Both the position numbers and the translations under genes were made by a program. The notes beneath the pieces were generated by a model. It was not told the DNA's origin and searched no databases. It was given only the letters and a program-made list of their open reading frames with translations. Below are positions 31,826-40,081 of a stretch of DNA of 64,000 nucleotides, one piece after another. This DNA is from Candidatus Uhrbacteria bacterium (GTDB taxonomy: Bacteria; Patescibacteriota; Patescibacteriia; 2-12-FULL-60-25). The first letter of the stretch is position 1. Every line of letters starts with the position of its first letter. Where the stretch lies: NCBI GenBank assembly GCA_016222815.1, contig JACRQE010000004.1, positions 1-64,000 of the forward strand, given 5' to 3'.

Positions 31826-32239
31826 CTAAACTTCCGTCTTCCCGATCTTAAGCAGCATGGCCGCCTGTGCTGCCGTCACCGGCTGGACGGTCAGACGCGC
31901 CTGGCTCACCAGAGGCATCACGGACAAACCGTAGGTATTCCTGATTTCCTCCAGGCTGATGACGCGGTTCAAAGGCTTCACTGCTTTGATCTTTATGGCC
32001 GACCAGTCCCCGCTCTCCGCCGTCGGATCCGGAAAAGCTTCGCCGGCCACCTGGGCTATGCCCACAACCATGCGCTCTTCGCCAGCATTATAGAAAAACA
32101 CCAAATCCCCGGACTTCATCTCCCGGAGGTTGTTCCGTGCCTGGTAATTCCTTACGCCGTCCCACACCGCCTCGCCCTCGGCTTCGAGCTTTTCCCAGCT
32201 ATAATCCGATGGTTCTGATTTGATTAGCCAATGGTTCAT
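31826..32239 (-). CDS. EVE-domain protein
   Basis: 137 residues, whole EVE domain: MNHWLIKSEPSDYSWEKLEA, GVRNYQARNNLREMKSGDLV, FFYNAGEERMVVGIAQV, PLNRVISLEEIR, and LVSQARLTVQPVTAAQAAML. EVE belongs to the PUA/YTH-like group that binds modified bases in DNA or RNA; related human THYN1 is a 5-formylcytosine-binding candidate. The target here is unknown. Stand-alone, minus strand, with no clear promoter seen. Confidence 0.93.
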   Translation of the reverse strand: MNHWLIKSEPSDYSWEKLEAEGEAVWDGVRNYQARNNLREMKSGDLVFFYNAGEERMVVGIAQVAGEAFPDPTAESGDWSAIKIKAVKPLNRVISLEEIRNTYGLSVMPLVSQARLTVQPVTAAQAAMLLKIGKTEV

Positions 32240-32290
32240 AAGTCTGACTGAAAGATAGCATTAATCTTTCCTTTAAACTACCATATCCGC

Positions 32291-32620
32291 ATGTCATCAC
32301 TGCATATCGACGCCATCCAGCCACTAGCCCCTGGGATCCAGCCGATCGACCGGAAAACGGCCATCATGTTAGCCATCGAAGCCGGCGGCTGGACCATCTC
32401 GCCCGACACCTCGACTGTCAGCAAAGAATATAAAGCTGAAAATTTCGCCGCTGCCCTGAACCTCGTGAACCTCATCGGAAGCCTGGCCCTGGCCCAAAAA
32501 TATTACCCTGAAATCCAGCTAAACGGCACGACCGTCAAGATCAGCATCACCTCGCCCGAAATCAAAGGACTGTCCCGGAACGATTTCATCCTGGCCGCCA
32601 AGATCACACGCTTGATCTGA
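32291..32620 (+). CDS. Pterin-4a-carbinolamine dehydratase-like protein lacking the HHP motif
   Basis: 109 residues with the DCoH/PhhB alpha-beta fold: WTISPDTSTVSKEYKAENFA (central strand/helix), NLVNLIGSLALAQKYYPEIQ and VKISITSPEIKGLSRNDFIL. The family's catalytic (E/K)-x-HHP motif is replaced by KYYP, so dehydratase activity is doubtful; a structural or dimerisation role is possible. TTTAAACT lies 10-17 bases before the ATG, suggesting a nearly leaderless mRNA. Its 3' end overlaps the convergent CrtC/AttH-like gene by 17 bases. Confidence 0.75.
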   Translation: MSSLHIDAIQPLAPGIQPIDRKTAIMLAIEAGGWTISPDTSTVSKEYKAENFAAALNLVNLIGSLALAQKYYPEIQLNGTTVKISITSPEIKGLSRNDFILAAKITRLI

Positions 32621-33575
32621 TGAGTTCCACCGCCTGCTCCAGGAGGAGCGAATAAGTCTTGCCGGGCAGCCCGTTCAACTCCAGGAAACCCTGCCCCGAA
32701 ACTTTCTTGCCGTCGATCGTCCCGTTGGTTTCGATCGGCCCCTCCCAATATCTGAACGGTCCATGGATCATCTCTTGCTCCGCGATGCGCACTCGGCAAT
32801 CCAGGTGGATCTTGGCCGTCGGAATATCGATCGTCCACGCCGTGGGATAAGCTGTATCCGATTTCGGGCTTTTCCACGGTTTGCCCACATGGCTGAATTT
32901 GATATCCGGATAAACTTCCAAGCTTCCGTCCGGCCTTGAAATCGTGGCCGAACGCGACTTGGTTTTCTTGCCGTATTCGAAACACATGATGTCCGTACCG
33001 TCGTCGAGCTGGAAACAGAACCAAGTCCAGGCGTGCTCATCGTTGAACGTCAGCGGACTCCATTGGTGGTCCATCCACGACAGTCCCGTGACCGGAATCC
33101 AACCGTCTTTGGTTTTCAGTTTCCCGTCCGTCATGAGCCGCGTCAGCGAATAGCACTTGGTGGTCGATGTCCCGAGATCCATGGATCCGGAACCGCCGGC
33201 CAAAAGCGGTTTCTTGTTTGAGACCAATCCCAGATCGAATTCCGTAGTCGTGATGCGGAAACTATTTTCGCCCGTCTTCTCGACCGAAAAGTCGTCGCCT
33301 GATTTCGCCTTGAACTTCCTGTCCGCGAAACTGCCTCTATCCAAACCCGTCCAAAAAGTCTTGAAGTACGATTTGAAAATCAGCTTGGACAGGTCGGATA
33401 TTTGCCAATGCATGAAATACACATCCTTGATCCCGAAAAAACCTGCTTTGAACAAAGCCATCATGTAAGCGTATTCGTGGCCGTCCTTATCCTTCAGATG
33501 GCCGTTCCAGTACCACCATTCCACCGGATCAGCTTGCGGCCCTTCATGCCGCGCTGGGTTAAGTTTGCTTTGCAT
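32604..33575 (-). CDS. CrtC/AttH-type lipocalin-like hydratase domain protein
   Basis: 323 residues. EWWYWNGHLKDKDGHEYAYM, VYFMHWQISDLS, WIPVTGLSWMDHQWSPL and HAWTWFCFQLDDGTDIM match the two-lipocalin AttH/CrtC fold (carotenoid 1,2-hydratase group). Conserved residues such as the EWWY motif and SWMDHQWG-like motif are present. CrtC hydrates carotenoid end groups; other family members are uncharacterised secreted proteins. No signal peptide is seen here, and no carotenoid genes lie nearby, so the substrate is unknown. Confidence 0.85.
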   Translation of the reverse strand: MQSKLNPARHEGPQADPVEWWYWNGHLKDKDGHEYAYMMALFKAGFFGIKDVYFMHWQISDLSKLIFKSYFKTFWTGLDRGSFADRKFKAKSGDDFSVEKTGENSFRITTTEFDLGLVSNKKPLLAGGSGSMDLGTSTTKCYSLTRLMTDGKLKTKDGWIPVTGLSWMDHQWSPLTFNDEHAWTWFCFQLDDGTDIMCFEYGKKTKSRSATISRPDGSLEVYPDIKFSHVGKPWKSPKSDTAYPTAWTIDIPTAKIHLDCRVRIAEQEMIHGPFRYWEGPIETNGTIDGKKVSGQGFLELNGLPGKTYSLLLEQAVELIRSSV

Positions 33576-33678
33576 GGTGGAAATTTAGCATAAAAGACCC
33601 AGGCCGGCACGGATCCAGTGGTCGCTCTTCCATGTAATTTTAGCCCACATCCTGCGTTTTACTGTGGTCATCCAACCA

Positions 33679-33707
33679 TTGACAAAACCGCCAATTTCTG
33701 CTAAATT
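33679..33707 (+). promoter_or_regulatory. Promoter of the VanW gene
   Basis: TTGACA (33679-33684), a 17-bp spacer, TAAATT (33702-33707). Confidence 0.8.
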
Positions 33708-33723
33708 ATCTCTTCGTTTGAAT

Positions 33724-34542
33724 ATGAGCATCGCTAAACGCTATCCCCGTATCGCCCCGGTTTGCGCCCTGGGCCTGCAAGCCAAACGCCGTTTGGCTTG
33801 GCATTTGAATTCCAAGAAATACGCCGGCCGTCGCACTGCTTTTCAGCTGCCGGTCGTCATCTTTCGCCATCAGTCGGTCCTTATCCGCAAGCTTGGGAAC
33901 GCCGACCTCCGTCTCCAGCGCAACAAGGTGACCAACCTGAAGCTCGCGGCTCGCAGGATCAATTCCGTGACCATCCGCCCAGGCGAGACGTTTTCTCTCT
34001 GGAAACTCGTGGGTCGTCCGACGGCCCGCAAAGGTTATGTCGAAGGTCTGCTCCTGGCTAACGGCGAAGTCACGTCGGGCATCGGCGGCGGTTTGTGCCA
34101 GATGGCCAACCTCCTGCACTGGATGTTCCTGCATACCCCGCTCACCGTGACCGAAAAATTCCACCACGGTTTCGACGCCTTCCCGGATTCCGGCCGCACC
34201 GTCCCCTTCGGCACCGGCGCCACACTTTTCTACAATTACGTTGACCTGCAGTGCCACAACCCGACCGACCAGACATTCCAGATCACGGTCTGGGTCACTG
34301 ACGAACACCTGAAAGGCGAAATCCGTTCGGACCGCGACATCCCGGAGCGCTACCATATCATCGAACGCGACCACCGCTTCCTGCGCCGTGCCGCTGACGG
34401 CAAACACTTCCGCGCCAACCGCATCTTCCGCGAACGCCGCGAGACATCCACCGGCCGTCCGCTCGGCGAGGAATTGCTCATGGACAACTTCTGCGAAATG
34501 AAATACGAACCGCCGGCCGAAGCTGTAGTCGAAACGATTTGA
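33724..34542 (+). CDS. VanW-family protein
   Basis: 272 residues. The VanW core: RINSVTIRPGETFSLWKLVG, RPTARKGYVEGLLLANGEVT, SGIGGGLCQMANLLHWMFLH and THRTVPFG-type GATLFYNYVDLQ. VanW is an accessory product of some vancomycin-resistance operons, but the family is broad and its role unknown. No van genes are nearby and no signal peptide is evident. The C-terminal tail is Arg/Glu-rich (FRANRIFRERRETSTGRPLG). The start follows promoter spacing; no strong Shine-Dalgarno site. Single-gene unit with own promoter and terminator. Confidence 0.92.
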   Translation: MSIAKRYPRIAPVCALGLQAKRRLAWHLNSKKYAGRRTAFQLPVVIFRHQSVLIRKLGNADLRLQRNKVTNLKLAARRINSVTIRPGETFSLWKLVGRPTARKGYVEGLLLANGEVTSGIGGGLCQMANLLHWMFLHTPLTVTEKFHHGFDAFPDSGRTVPFGTGATLFYNYVDLQCHNPTDQTFQITVWVTDEHLKGEIRSDRDIPERYHIIERDHRFLRRAADGKHFRANRIFRERRETSTGRPLGEELLMDNFCEMKYEPPAEAVVETI

Positions 34543-34576
34543 AAAACTCCCCCGTTATCCACCGGGGGAGTTTTCA
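34543..34576 (+). terminator. Terminator of the VanW gene
   Basis: AAAACTCCCCC stem pairing with GGGGGAGTTTT; nearly symmetrical, so it could also act for the convergent minus-strand gene. Confidence 0.85.
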
Positions 34577-34579
34577 TAT

Positions 34580-35533
34580 CTATTCCATCGGCTCGACGCT
34601 CGTGACCGGCTTCCTTTCGAAACACTGATATTCCGGATTCCCTTCCACTCCGCAAGTCCCTTCCTCCGTCAATGGAACTTTTGACGAATACACGCTGGCC
34701 TCCAGATCCAAGTTCGGCGCCCAGCTCAAATCAGCGACCGATTCACCGCTAGCCATAGAGTTAAAAAGGAACAGGCTCTTTGTATACGAAGAACCTGTCT
34801 TGAGCTTACCGACTTGCGAGACCGCATCATTCACCACATCGTAGACCGCGATTGTTTTTGCCTCAAGCTTCTCGTCTGTCGTGCCGATTTGGGCGATATA
34901 CCGCTGGTCCGGAGAAATCACGTAATCCAACCTGCGTCCCGAAAAGAACGATACTTTAGCCTGGGTGAATTTCTTCGCTGTTGGATCGAATGCATAAACC
35001 GGACCCACGCTTGGCGGCTCGTAGATGACGAAGTAGGCTTTGGGGCTTCCTTTCGGTTCCAATATCAACAACACGCTGTCGCAAGCCGCATCCATCCCCG
35101 CTTTAACCACATCCTCAACCACAACGCTGGTCGTGCCGTCGGCATTCACCTTCGCCAGCTGCGTCCGTCTGATATCGCGGTTCACCTCATGTCCGACGCA
35201 TTCCAAACGGTAATGGGGACTCGCTATCTTATAATCCGCATTCCTGACAGTCCAATCTCCATTCCAAATTTCAAGTTCCGGTTCTGTTGCCGGTTTTGCA
35301 TCCGGCAATTCCGTCCGTGTCGTCGTCGCCTTAGATGCAGTCGCTTCGGCCAATCTTTTTGTCTGCGCATCCAGCAGTTCCAGCTTGGTCGCCGCCAATT
35401 CGTCTTTCAGCAATTTCGCATCCTGTCGCTGGAGCCACAAAGCGACCACGAGTATGCTCAAGGTCACGACCGAAGCGATCGTCACGACCGGCCAGATGGA
35501 TGCCATCGATTCTTGTTGTTCCATATCCGTCAT
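34580..35533 (-). CDS. Membrane-anchored protein of unknown function (317 aa)
   Basis: A cytoplasmic acidic start, one membrane helix (IWPVVTIASVVTLSILVVAL), a coiled-coil (about 37-70, AKLLKDELAATKLELLDAQT), a Thr-rich linker and a beta-propeller-like outer domain (RLDYVISPDQRYIAQIGTTD, TIAVYDVVNDAVSQVGKLKT). Four cysteines are present, two of them in the last 20 or so residues. No family recognised. Its ATG overlaps the stop of the C39-like gene (ATGA), so the two are coupled and may act together at the membrane. Confidence 0.8.
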   Translation of the reverse strand: MTDMEQQESMASIWPVVTIASVVTLSILVVALWLQRQDAKLLKDELAATKLELLDAQTKRLAEATASKATTTRTELPDAKPATEPELEIWNGDWTVRNADYKIASPHYRLECVGHEVNRDIRRTQLAKVNADGTTSVVVEDVVKAGMDAACDSVLLILEPKGSPKAYFVIYEPPSVGPVYAFDPTAKKFTQAKVSFFSGRRLDYVISPDQRYIAQIGTTDEKLEAKTIAVYDVVNDAVSQVGKLKTGSSYTKSLFLFNSMASGESVADLSWAPNLDLEASVYSSKVPLTEEGTCGVEGNPEYQCFERKPVTSVEPME

Positions 35534-36345
35534 TTTATCACTTCGGTCTTGGCCGAGGTGAAAATCACCCGTACCGGACCATCCGTTGTCCTGGTCTTAG
35601 CCACATAATCATGGATGCTCGCCATGAAATGCGCGTATTCATACCGCTTGCCGGCGCCCTCCTTTTCGTCGCCGTCGTCGTTCGTGATGAACTCCCCCGT
35701 CTCATCGTCATACCCGATGACCACCAGCATGTGGTAGAACGAACCCGTGGCCAAAAAAGGCGTATTCGGATTGCCCAACTCTTTGCCGTGATTAAGCGTG
35801 ATCACCGGACGGCCGGCAGCGACCTCTTTTTTGATGTCCTCAAGCGTAGGGTCAGTCACTACCACAGCCGTGAAATCCATTATCTGGTTCGCGATATATG
35901 CCGTCCGCGCCGCATCCGAATTGGCGTTCGATCCCCAGTTCTTATCCTGGTACCGGAACAATTCAGTCATCCTGGTCTTGGCCGCTTGGACCGACATCGT
36001 GGTATTGCCCCGGTAAAACTCTTCGGCCATGACGAGACTCGCCTCTTCGCAGGCATTTTTCCAGGGTCCGCTCCAATCTCCGCCCGGCGCCTCGGGGACA
36101 AAGGGCACTTCAAGTTCCACCTGCTTCGGCAAAGCCTCTTGCGTTGCCACCGGTTTCTTCTGGACTACTGCAGGTTTGCTTGAGGTGGTGTTTCCGATTT
36201 TCGACGATGTCGCCGTCTGTTCGGTCTTTATCACCGCCCCGTCATCACCCGGCAGCTTGATGCGCGGATCCAAAAATCGATAAGACGCCAATCCCACGAC
36301 AGTCAGCATGGCGGCGATTATCAAACCTAGAATCGCTTGGTTCAT
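35530..36345 (-). CDS. Membrane-anchored C39-like cysteine peptidase
   Basis: 271 residues. An N-terminal anchor (ILGLIIAAMLTVVGLASYRF) and linker precede a peptidase C39-like domain (about 80-270): VPFVPEAPGGDWSGPWKNAC with the candidate catalytic Cys in NACEEAS, the His in SFYHMLVVIGYDDETGE, and Asp/Asn in FITNDDGD. The family includes papain-fold peptidases that process bacteriocin leaders or act outside the cell. There is no ABC transporter here, so leader peptide processing is not supported. First gene of a coupled pair. Confidence 0.88.
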   Translation of the reverse strand: MNQAILGLIIAAMLTVVGLASYRFLDPRIKLPGDDGAVIKTEQTATSSKIGNTTSSKPAVVQKKPVATQEALPKQVELEVPFVPEAPGGDWSGPWKNACEEASLVMAEEFYRGNTTMSVQAAKTRMTELFRYQDKNWGSNANSDAARTAYIANQIMDFTAVVVTDPTLEDIKKEVAAGRPVITLNHGKELGNPNTPFLATGSFYHMLVVIGYDDETGEFITNDDGDEKEGAGKRYEYAHFMASIHDYVAKTRTTDGPVRVIFTSAKTEVIK

Positions 36346-36384
36346 GTGGACATATTACCCCAACCTGGCGTCAGTATCTAGTCT

Positions 36385-36413
36385 TGACATTGGGCAAAAT
36401 TCTTGCTAAGCCA
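36385..36413 (+). promoter_or_regulatory. Promoter of the Zn-finger protein gene
   Basis: TTGACA, a 17-bp spacer, TAAGCC: a perfect -35 with a weak -10. Followed by a GAGGA Shine-Dalgarno site before ATG 36446. Confidence 0.6.
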
Positions 36414-36445
36414 TCCACAGAACCTTCAACTCGAGGACTTAGCCC

Positions 36446-36937
36446 ATGGAAACAACCGTAGACCGAAAAAGCACCTACTTCGTGACGGCAGCAGCCGATA
36501 CAAGCCTCAAGTGTCACGCATGCGGCAACAAAACCTGCCGCCGCGACTACTCCGCCATCCAGATCCGCATCGCCGGATTCTCTGTCTCTGCCATGGTGCC
36601 TTCCAAGCGCTGCATGGTTTGCCGCACCAGCCGGATCGGCGCGACCGACCTGAACTTCGTGGAACTCGCGGCCGTATCCGAACTTCTGACGCGCGGCATC
36701 CGCGGCCACGAAATCCTGGATGCGTCCAAATCCGCACTCGGTCTCCTGCGTCTTGACCTGGCCAACATCCTCAAGATGCAGCGCGACGACCTGGCTATGG
36801 TCCTGCGTGGCGAGGCTGACCTGAAACCAAAGCAGTGGGTCAAGGTGGTCGACCTCGTCCAAGGTTCCGTTTACCGGTACCTGCGATACCGCCAACCCAT
36901 CCCGCTTCGCGTAACCAAGCCGCGCATCAAGAAGTAG
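36446..36937 (+). CDS. Putative zinc-finger regulator, YgiT/MqsA-like layout
   Basis: 163 residues. An N-terminal zinc ribbon made by CHACGNKTC and CMVC (about 23-60), then a helical half (LLTRGIRGHEILDASKSALG, LLRLDLANILKMQRDDLAMV, LRGEADLKPKQWVKV) with the length and pattern of a helix-turn-helix. This resembles MqsA/YgiT antitoxin or DUF-type regulators, but no toxin gene is next to it, so a toxin-antitoxin role is not supported. Good promoter, GAGGA Shine-Dalgarno and terminator. No closer family recognised. Confidence 0.7.
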   Translation: METTVDRKSTYFVTAAADTSLKCHACGNKTCRRDYSAIQIRIAGFSVSAMVPSKRCMVCRTSRIGATDLNFVELAAVSELLTRGIRGHEILDASKSALGLLRLDLANILKMQRDDLAMVLRGEADLKPKQWVKVVDLVQGSVYRYLRYRQPIPLRVTKPRIKK

Positions 36938-36949
36938 TCCTCCTTTCCC

Positions 36950-36983
36950 ACGTCCGCCCCCACCGGCGGACGTTCTGTTTTTG
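36950..36983 (+). terminator. Terminator of the Zn-finger gene
   Basis: ACGTCCGCC/GGCGGACGT stem with a 6-base loop, then TCTGTTTTTG. Confidence 0.85.
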
Positions 36984-37160
36984 AAAAGATACTTATTTTT
37001 CGAATGGCATGCACCTGTGGATAACTTTCACAAAAAAACTCAATCTAACAAAAATCATGCTATAATTCCTGACATAAGCAATATTTTACTAAAATTATCC
37101 CGATTAATATTTGGGATACTTAACAAGTGAAGAAAGTATGGCTACAAAATTTTATCCAAA

Positions 37161-38996
37161 TTGAGATACGTTCCAGCTCTGCTGTTCGTACTCATGCTTG
37201 CGCCGACCGCGCACGCAGCCACGACGCCCTCACTTGGCTTTGCTGCAACCTACGGTGTCCTAAGTAGCACCTACACCAACACGACGGTGACCACCATCAA
37301 CGGCGATGTCGGTTTTACCACCGGTCCGGCTGTCGCCCCCCTGGGTGTACATACTAACTATGGATCAGGTGCTCCATATGCCACAGCGGGCATTGATCAA
37401 GGCAGCGCACTTACCGCCCTAGCCGCCCAACCCTGTACTTTCACTTTCGCACCCGGTCCCATCGACCTCTCAACTGATATCACACACGGCCCAGTCGGCG
37501 TTTATACCCCAGGCGTATATTGCAGCACCGGTGCCATGAATATAGGTGGTCCTTTGACGCTCAATGGCAGCGGCACCTACATCTTCAGGCCTGTCGGCGC
37601 GCTGACTTCGACAGCCGGCGCAGTCGTAACCTTAACAGGAACATCAGCCTGCGATGTATTCTGGACACCTTCAGCGGCCACTACTCTGGCGGCTAACACC
37701 ACCTTTTTTGGGACCGTAATAGACAATTCAGGAATAACCGTTGGCGCAAACACCACTTGGACCGGTCGAGCCCTTGCCTTCAGCGGAACTGTCACGACTG
37801 ACACAGACACCATCACCGTTCCGACTTGCGTAGTCGTACCCCCTCCGTCATCAGGAGGCCCCATGACCCCTCCGCTCATCAACGTCAGGAAAGTCCCGAC
37901 CCCCCTGGCTTTGCCCAACGGTCCGGGTCCCGTCACCTATAACTACACCGTCACCAATCCCGGCAGGATCCCGATCCATACTGTCACGCTCACCGACGAC
38001 CAATGCAGCAACGTAGCCTACCTTTCCGGCGACACCAACCTGGACTCACTTCTGGATATCAGCGAAACTTGGCTCTACAGATGTTCCACGACGTTGACGC
38101 AAACGACGGTCAACTACGCCACGGCGCGCGGCATCGGCAACGATATGGCAGCCGTGGATACGGCCATCGCCGAGGTCATCGTCGGCGTAGCAGTCATACC
38201 TCCACTGATCCACATCGTGAAGACGCCTGAACCGCTCGCCTTGCCATTTAACGGCGGCAATGTGGTCTATACCTACAAAGTCACCAACCCGGGCACAGTC
38301 GCACTTACCGGGGTTACCGTGACCGACAACAAATGCGCCAGTGTTACCCGCGTTTCCGGAGACATTAATACGGATTCCATGCTCCAGTCTACCGAGACGT
38401 GGACTTACACCTGCAGCATGAACGTCCCCACTTCAATGACCAATACGGCCGTCGCCACCGGCCATGCCAATGGCTTGACCGCCATCGATACGGCTATCGC
38501 CTCGGTTGTCGTAGAGGGCGCACCGCTCCCACCGCTGATTCACATCATCAAAAAAGCCAACCCAATCATCCTGCCGGCCAGCGGCGGCTGGGTGGATTAC
38601 ACCTATGCCGTAACCAATCCCGGGACTGTCGCGCTCCAAAACGTGCTGGTGACGGATGATAAGTGCAACGGTTTGGCACGCGTCACCGGAGATAATAACG
38701 GCAACGCTTTGCTCGATATCAACGAAACATGGTCCTACTCATGCCGCAAATACATCGAATACACGACCTTGAACACCGCCACGGCCCAAGGCAGCGCCAA
38801 CGGCCTGACGGTCTCCGATATCGCCATCGCCAACGTGGCTGTCGCTCCAGCCCTGATCCCGCCGGCGCCAAAACTACCCAACACCGGCTTCGGTCCGGTT
38901 GACGGTTGGGTATCCTGGCTCATCGCAGCTGCCGGAATCTTCGTCGGAGGCACGCTCCTCTTCGCCCTAAGCAAACGAAACTCCCTATCCAAGTAA
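37161..38996 (+). CDS. LPXTG surface protein: DUF3494 (ice-binding-like) domain plus three DUF11-type repeats
   Basis: 611 residues from TTG 37161. A signal peptide (RYVPALLFVLMLAPTAHAAT) leads into a DUF3494 beta-helix domain (about 25-225: GFAATYGVLSSTYTN, GVYTPGVYCSTGAMNIGGPL). Three repeats of about 88 residues follow (NVRKVPTPLALPNGPGPVTY; VKTPEPLALPFNGGNVVYTY; IKKANPIILPASGGWVDYTY), each with VTDDKC-like and NETWSYSC-like strings. The C-terminus has the sorting signal LPNTG, a hydrophobic span and a KR tail. It should be exported and linked to the wall by the sortase encoded next. The DUF3494 family includes ice-binding adhesins; here adhesion is a guess. The start is odd: see findings. 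Confidence 0.9.
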   Translation: MRYVPALLFVLMLAPTAHAATTPSLGFAATYGVLSSTYTNTTVTTINGDVGFTTGPAVAPLGVHTNYGSGAPYATAGIDQGSALTALAAQPCTFTFAPGPIDLSTDITHGPVGVYTPGVYCSTGAMNIGGPLTLNGSGTYIFRPVGALTSTAGAVVTLTGTSACDVFWTPSAATTLAANTTFFGTVIDNSGITVGANTTWTGRALAFSGTVTTDTDTITVPTCVVVPPPSSGGPMTPPLINVRKVPTPLALPNGPGPVTYNYTVTNPGRIPIHTVTLTDDQCSNVAYLSGDTNLDSLLDISETWLYRCSTTLTQTTVNYATARGIGNDMAAVDTAIAEVIVGVAVIPPLIHIVKTPEPLALPFNGGNVVYTYKVTNPGTVALTGVTVTDNKCASVTRVSGDINTDSMLQSTETWTYTCSMNVPTSMTNTAVATGHANGLTAIDTAIASVVVEGAPLPPLIHIIKKANPIILPASGGWVDYTYAVTNPGTVALQNVLVTDDKCNGLARVTGDNNGNALLDINETWSYSCRKYIEYTTLNTATAQGSANGLTVSDIAIANVAVAPALIPPAPKLPNTGFGPVDGWVSWLIAAAGIFVGGTLLFALSKRNSLSK

Positions 38997-39718
38997 AAAC
39001 GACAAAAAAGAGAAAGACACAGGCCAAGAGCCGGACGAAAGCTCGTCCGGCTCTTTGGCATAACGCTTCGCCTGCCGTTAAAAAATCCATTTCCCTGCTT
39101 GCGCCAGCGGCCTACATCTTTGCCGTAGTCATCCTGTTCCAATTTTTTACCGTCCAAATCGTCCTTGGCTTTTATGGCAAACCCGCGAGAGCTGAAATCG
39201 TTAGTACAAATCCGGTCCGCACATATAAAGCGGCGGCTGCCAATCCGCAAACTGGCGCACAGGCTAAAATAAACCTTCCGGTGCGGCTTAAAATCCCCAA
39301 CCTCAAAATCAGCACGCCCATCCGCAGCGTAGGGCTCACATCCACAGGAGCCATGGGTATCCCGAAACTTCCCAGCGAAACAGCCTGGTACATGTACGGC
39401 CCTAAACCCGGTGAAATCGGTAGCGCCGTCATTGCAGGCCACGTGAACTGGTATAGCGGCGCTAAAGGCGTTTTTGAGCGTATCAACACCCTGAAACCCG
39501 GCGACATCATCACCGTGCAGGATGACAAGGGCCTGATAACGTCATTCGCCGTAAGCACGACCCGCTCCATCGGAGAGAAAGAGGACGCCACGAGTGTGTT
39601 CCGTTCTTATGATGGCAAAGCCCATTTGAATCTCGTGACCTGCTCCGGCATCTGGAACAAAAAGACCAGGAGCTATTCGAAAAGGTTTGTGGTTTTCGCG
39701 GAAAAAATCAACAAATGA
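38906..39718 (+). CDS. Sortase (class E/D-like) without a normal start codon
   Basis: A membrane segment (LAPAAYIFAVVILFQFFTVQ) precedes a sortase beta-barrel: KINLPVRLKIPNLKISTPIR, SAVIAGHVNW with the catalytic His, LNLVTCSGIW with the Cys, and SYSKRFVVFAE with the Arg. It should cut LPNTG of the preceding protein and attach it to the wall. No ATG, GTG or TTG occurs in frame between TTG 38906 and the membrane segment. The start is therefore either TTG 38906, which overlaps the surface-protein gene by 91 bases, or a rarer codon such as ATT 39089. Start coordinate uncertain. Confidence 0.85.
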   Translation: MGILAHRSCRNLRRRHAPLRPKQTKLPIQVKTTKKRKTQAKSRTKARPALWHNASPAVKKSISLLAPAAYIFAVVILFQFFTVQIVLGFYGKPARAEIVSTNPVRTYKAAAANPQTGAQAKINLPVRLKIPNLKISTPIRSVGLTSTGAMGIPKLPSETAWYMYGPKPGEIGSAVIAGHVNWYSGAKGVFERINTLKPGDIITVQDDKGLITSFAVSTTRSIGEKEDATSVFRSYDGKAHLNLVTCSGIWNKKTRSYSKRFVVFAEKINK

Positions 39719-39724
39719 ACTGAC

Positions 39725-40036
39725 CGCGCCGTCATCACGGCTTGACCGACGTGTTCCTCAAAAACGAATAATCCGCCCCGAGAAGAAGGGCGGATGGCGG
39801 AGGCTGAGGCGCGGTGGAGTCATCGAGCAGCTCGTTACGAGCCCTCGGGGCAGTGGGCTACTGGTCGCAAGAACCAGCAGCGGAAGGAAATGATGTGTGC
39901 CGCTACAGGTGTAGCAAGGCGGGCGCGCATGATCCACCTCGATGCCTAAAACCCGTAAAACGGCATTCCCTCGTTGACTGCGAGTTCCTGCCCGGCACGT
40001 CAGGTCACGGCACGAAATGGTCATTGACAGCATATC
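39725..40036 (+). other. Gap between sortase and the 202-aa gene; possibly structured RNA
   Basis: No gene is convincing in this 310-bp stretch. On the plus strand a TTGACC box (39743-39748) with an AT-rich area 18-19 bases later precedes a run of hairpins: ATCCGCCC/GGGCGGAT, GCTCG/CGAGC, CTGGT/ACCAG, AGCGG/CCGCT with a 16-base loop, and CTAC/GTAG. The promoter of the 202-aa gene lies at its end (40024 onward). An RNA gene or a long leader is possible; no known RNA class was recognised. Confidence 0.3.
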
Positions 40037-40052
40037 ATGGCTCGTTTAGGCT
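40024..40052 (+). promoter_or_regulatory. Promoter of the 202-aa protein gene
   Basis: TTGACA (40024-40029), a 17-bp spacer, TAGGCT (40047-40052). Confidence 0.6.
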
Positions 40053-40081
40053 TGCCACGCACCTTCAACCGGAGAATCCCA

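Noticed and set aside
34580-36345. Bacteriocin processing locus
   Set aside because: A C39-like peptidase is present, but there is no ABC transporter and no leader-peptide gene.
36446-36937. Toxin-antitoxin system
   Set aside because: The zinc-finger plus helical layout resembles MqsA/YgiT, but no toxin gene is adjacent and the gene is a single unit with its own terminator.
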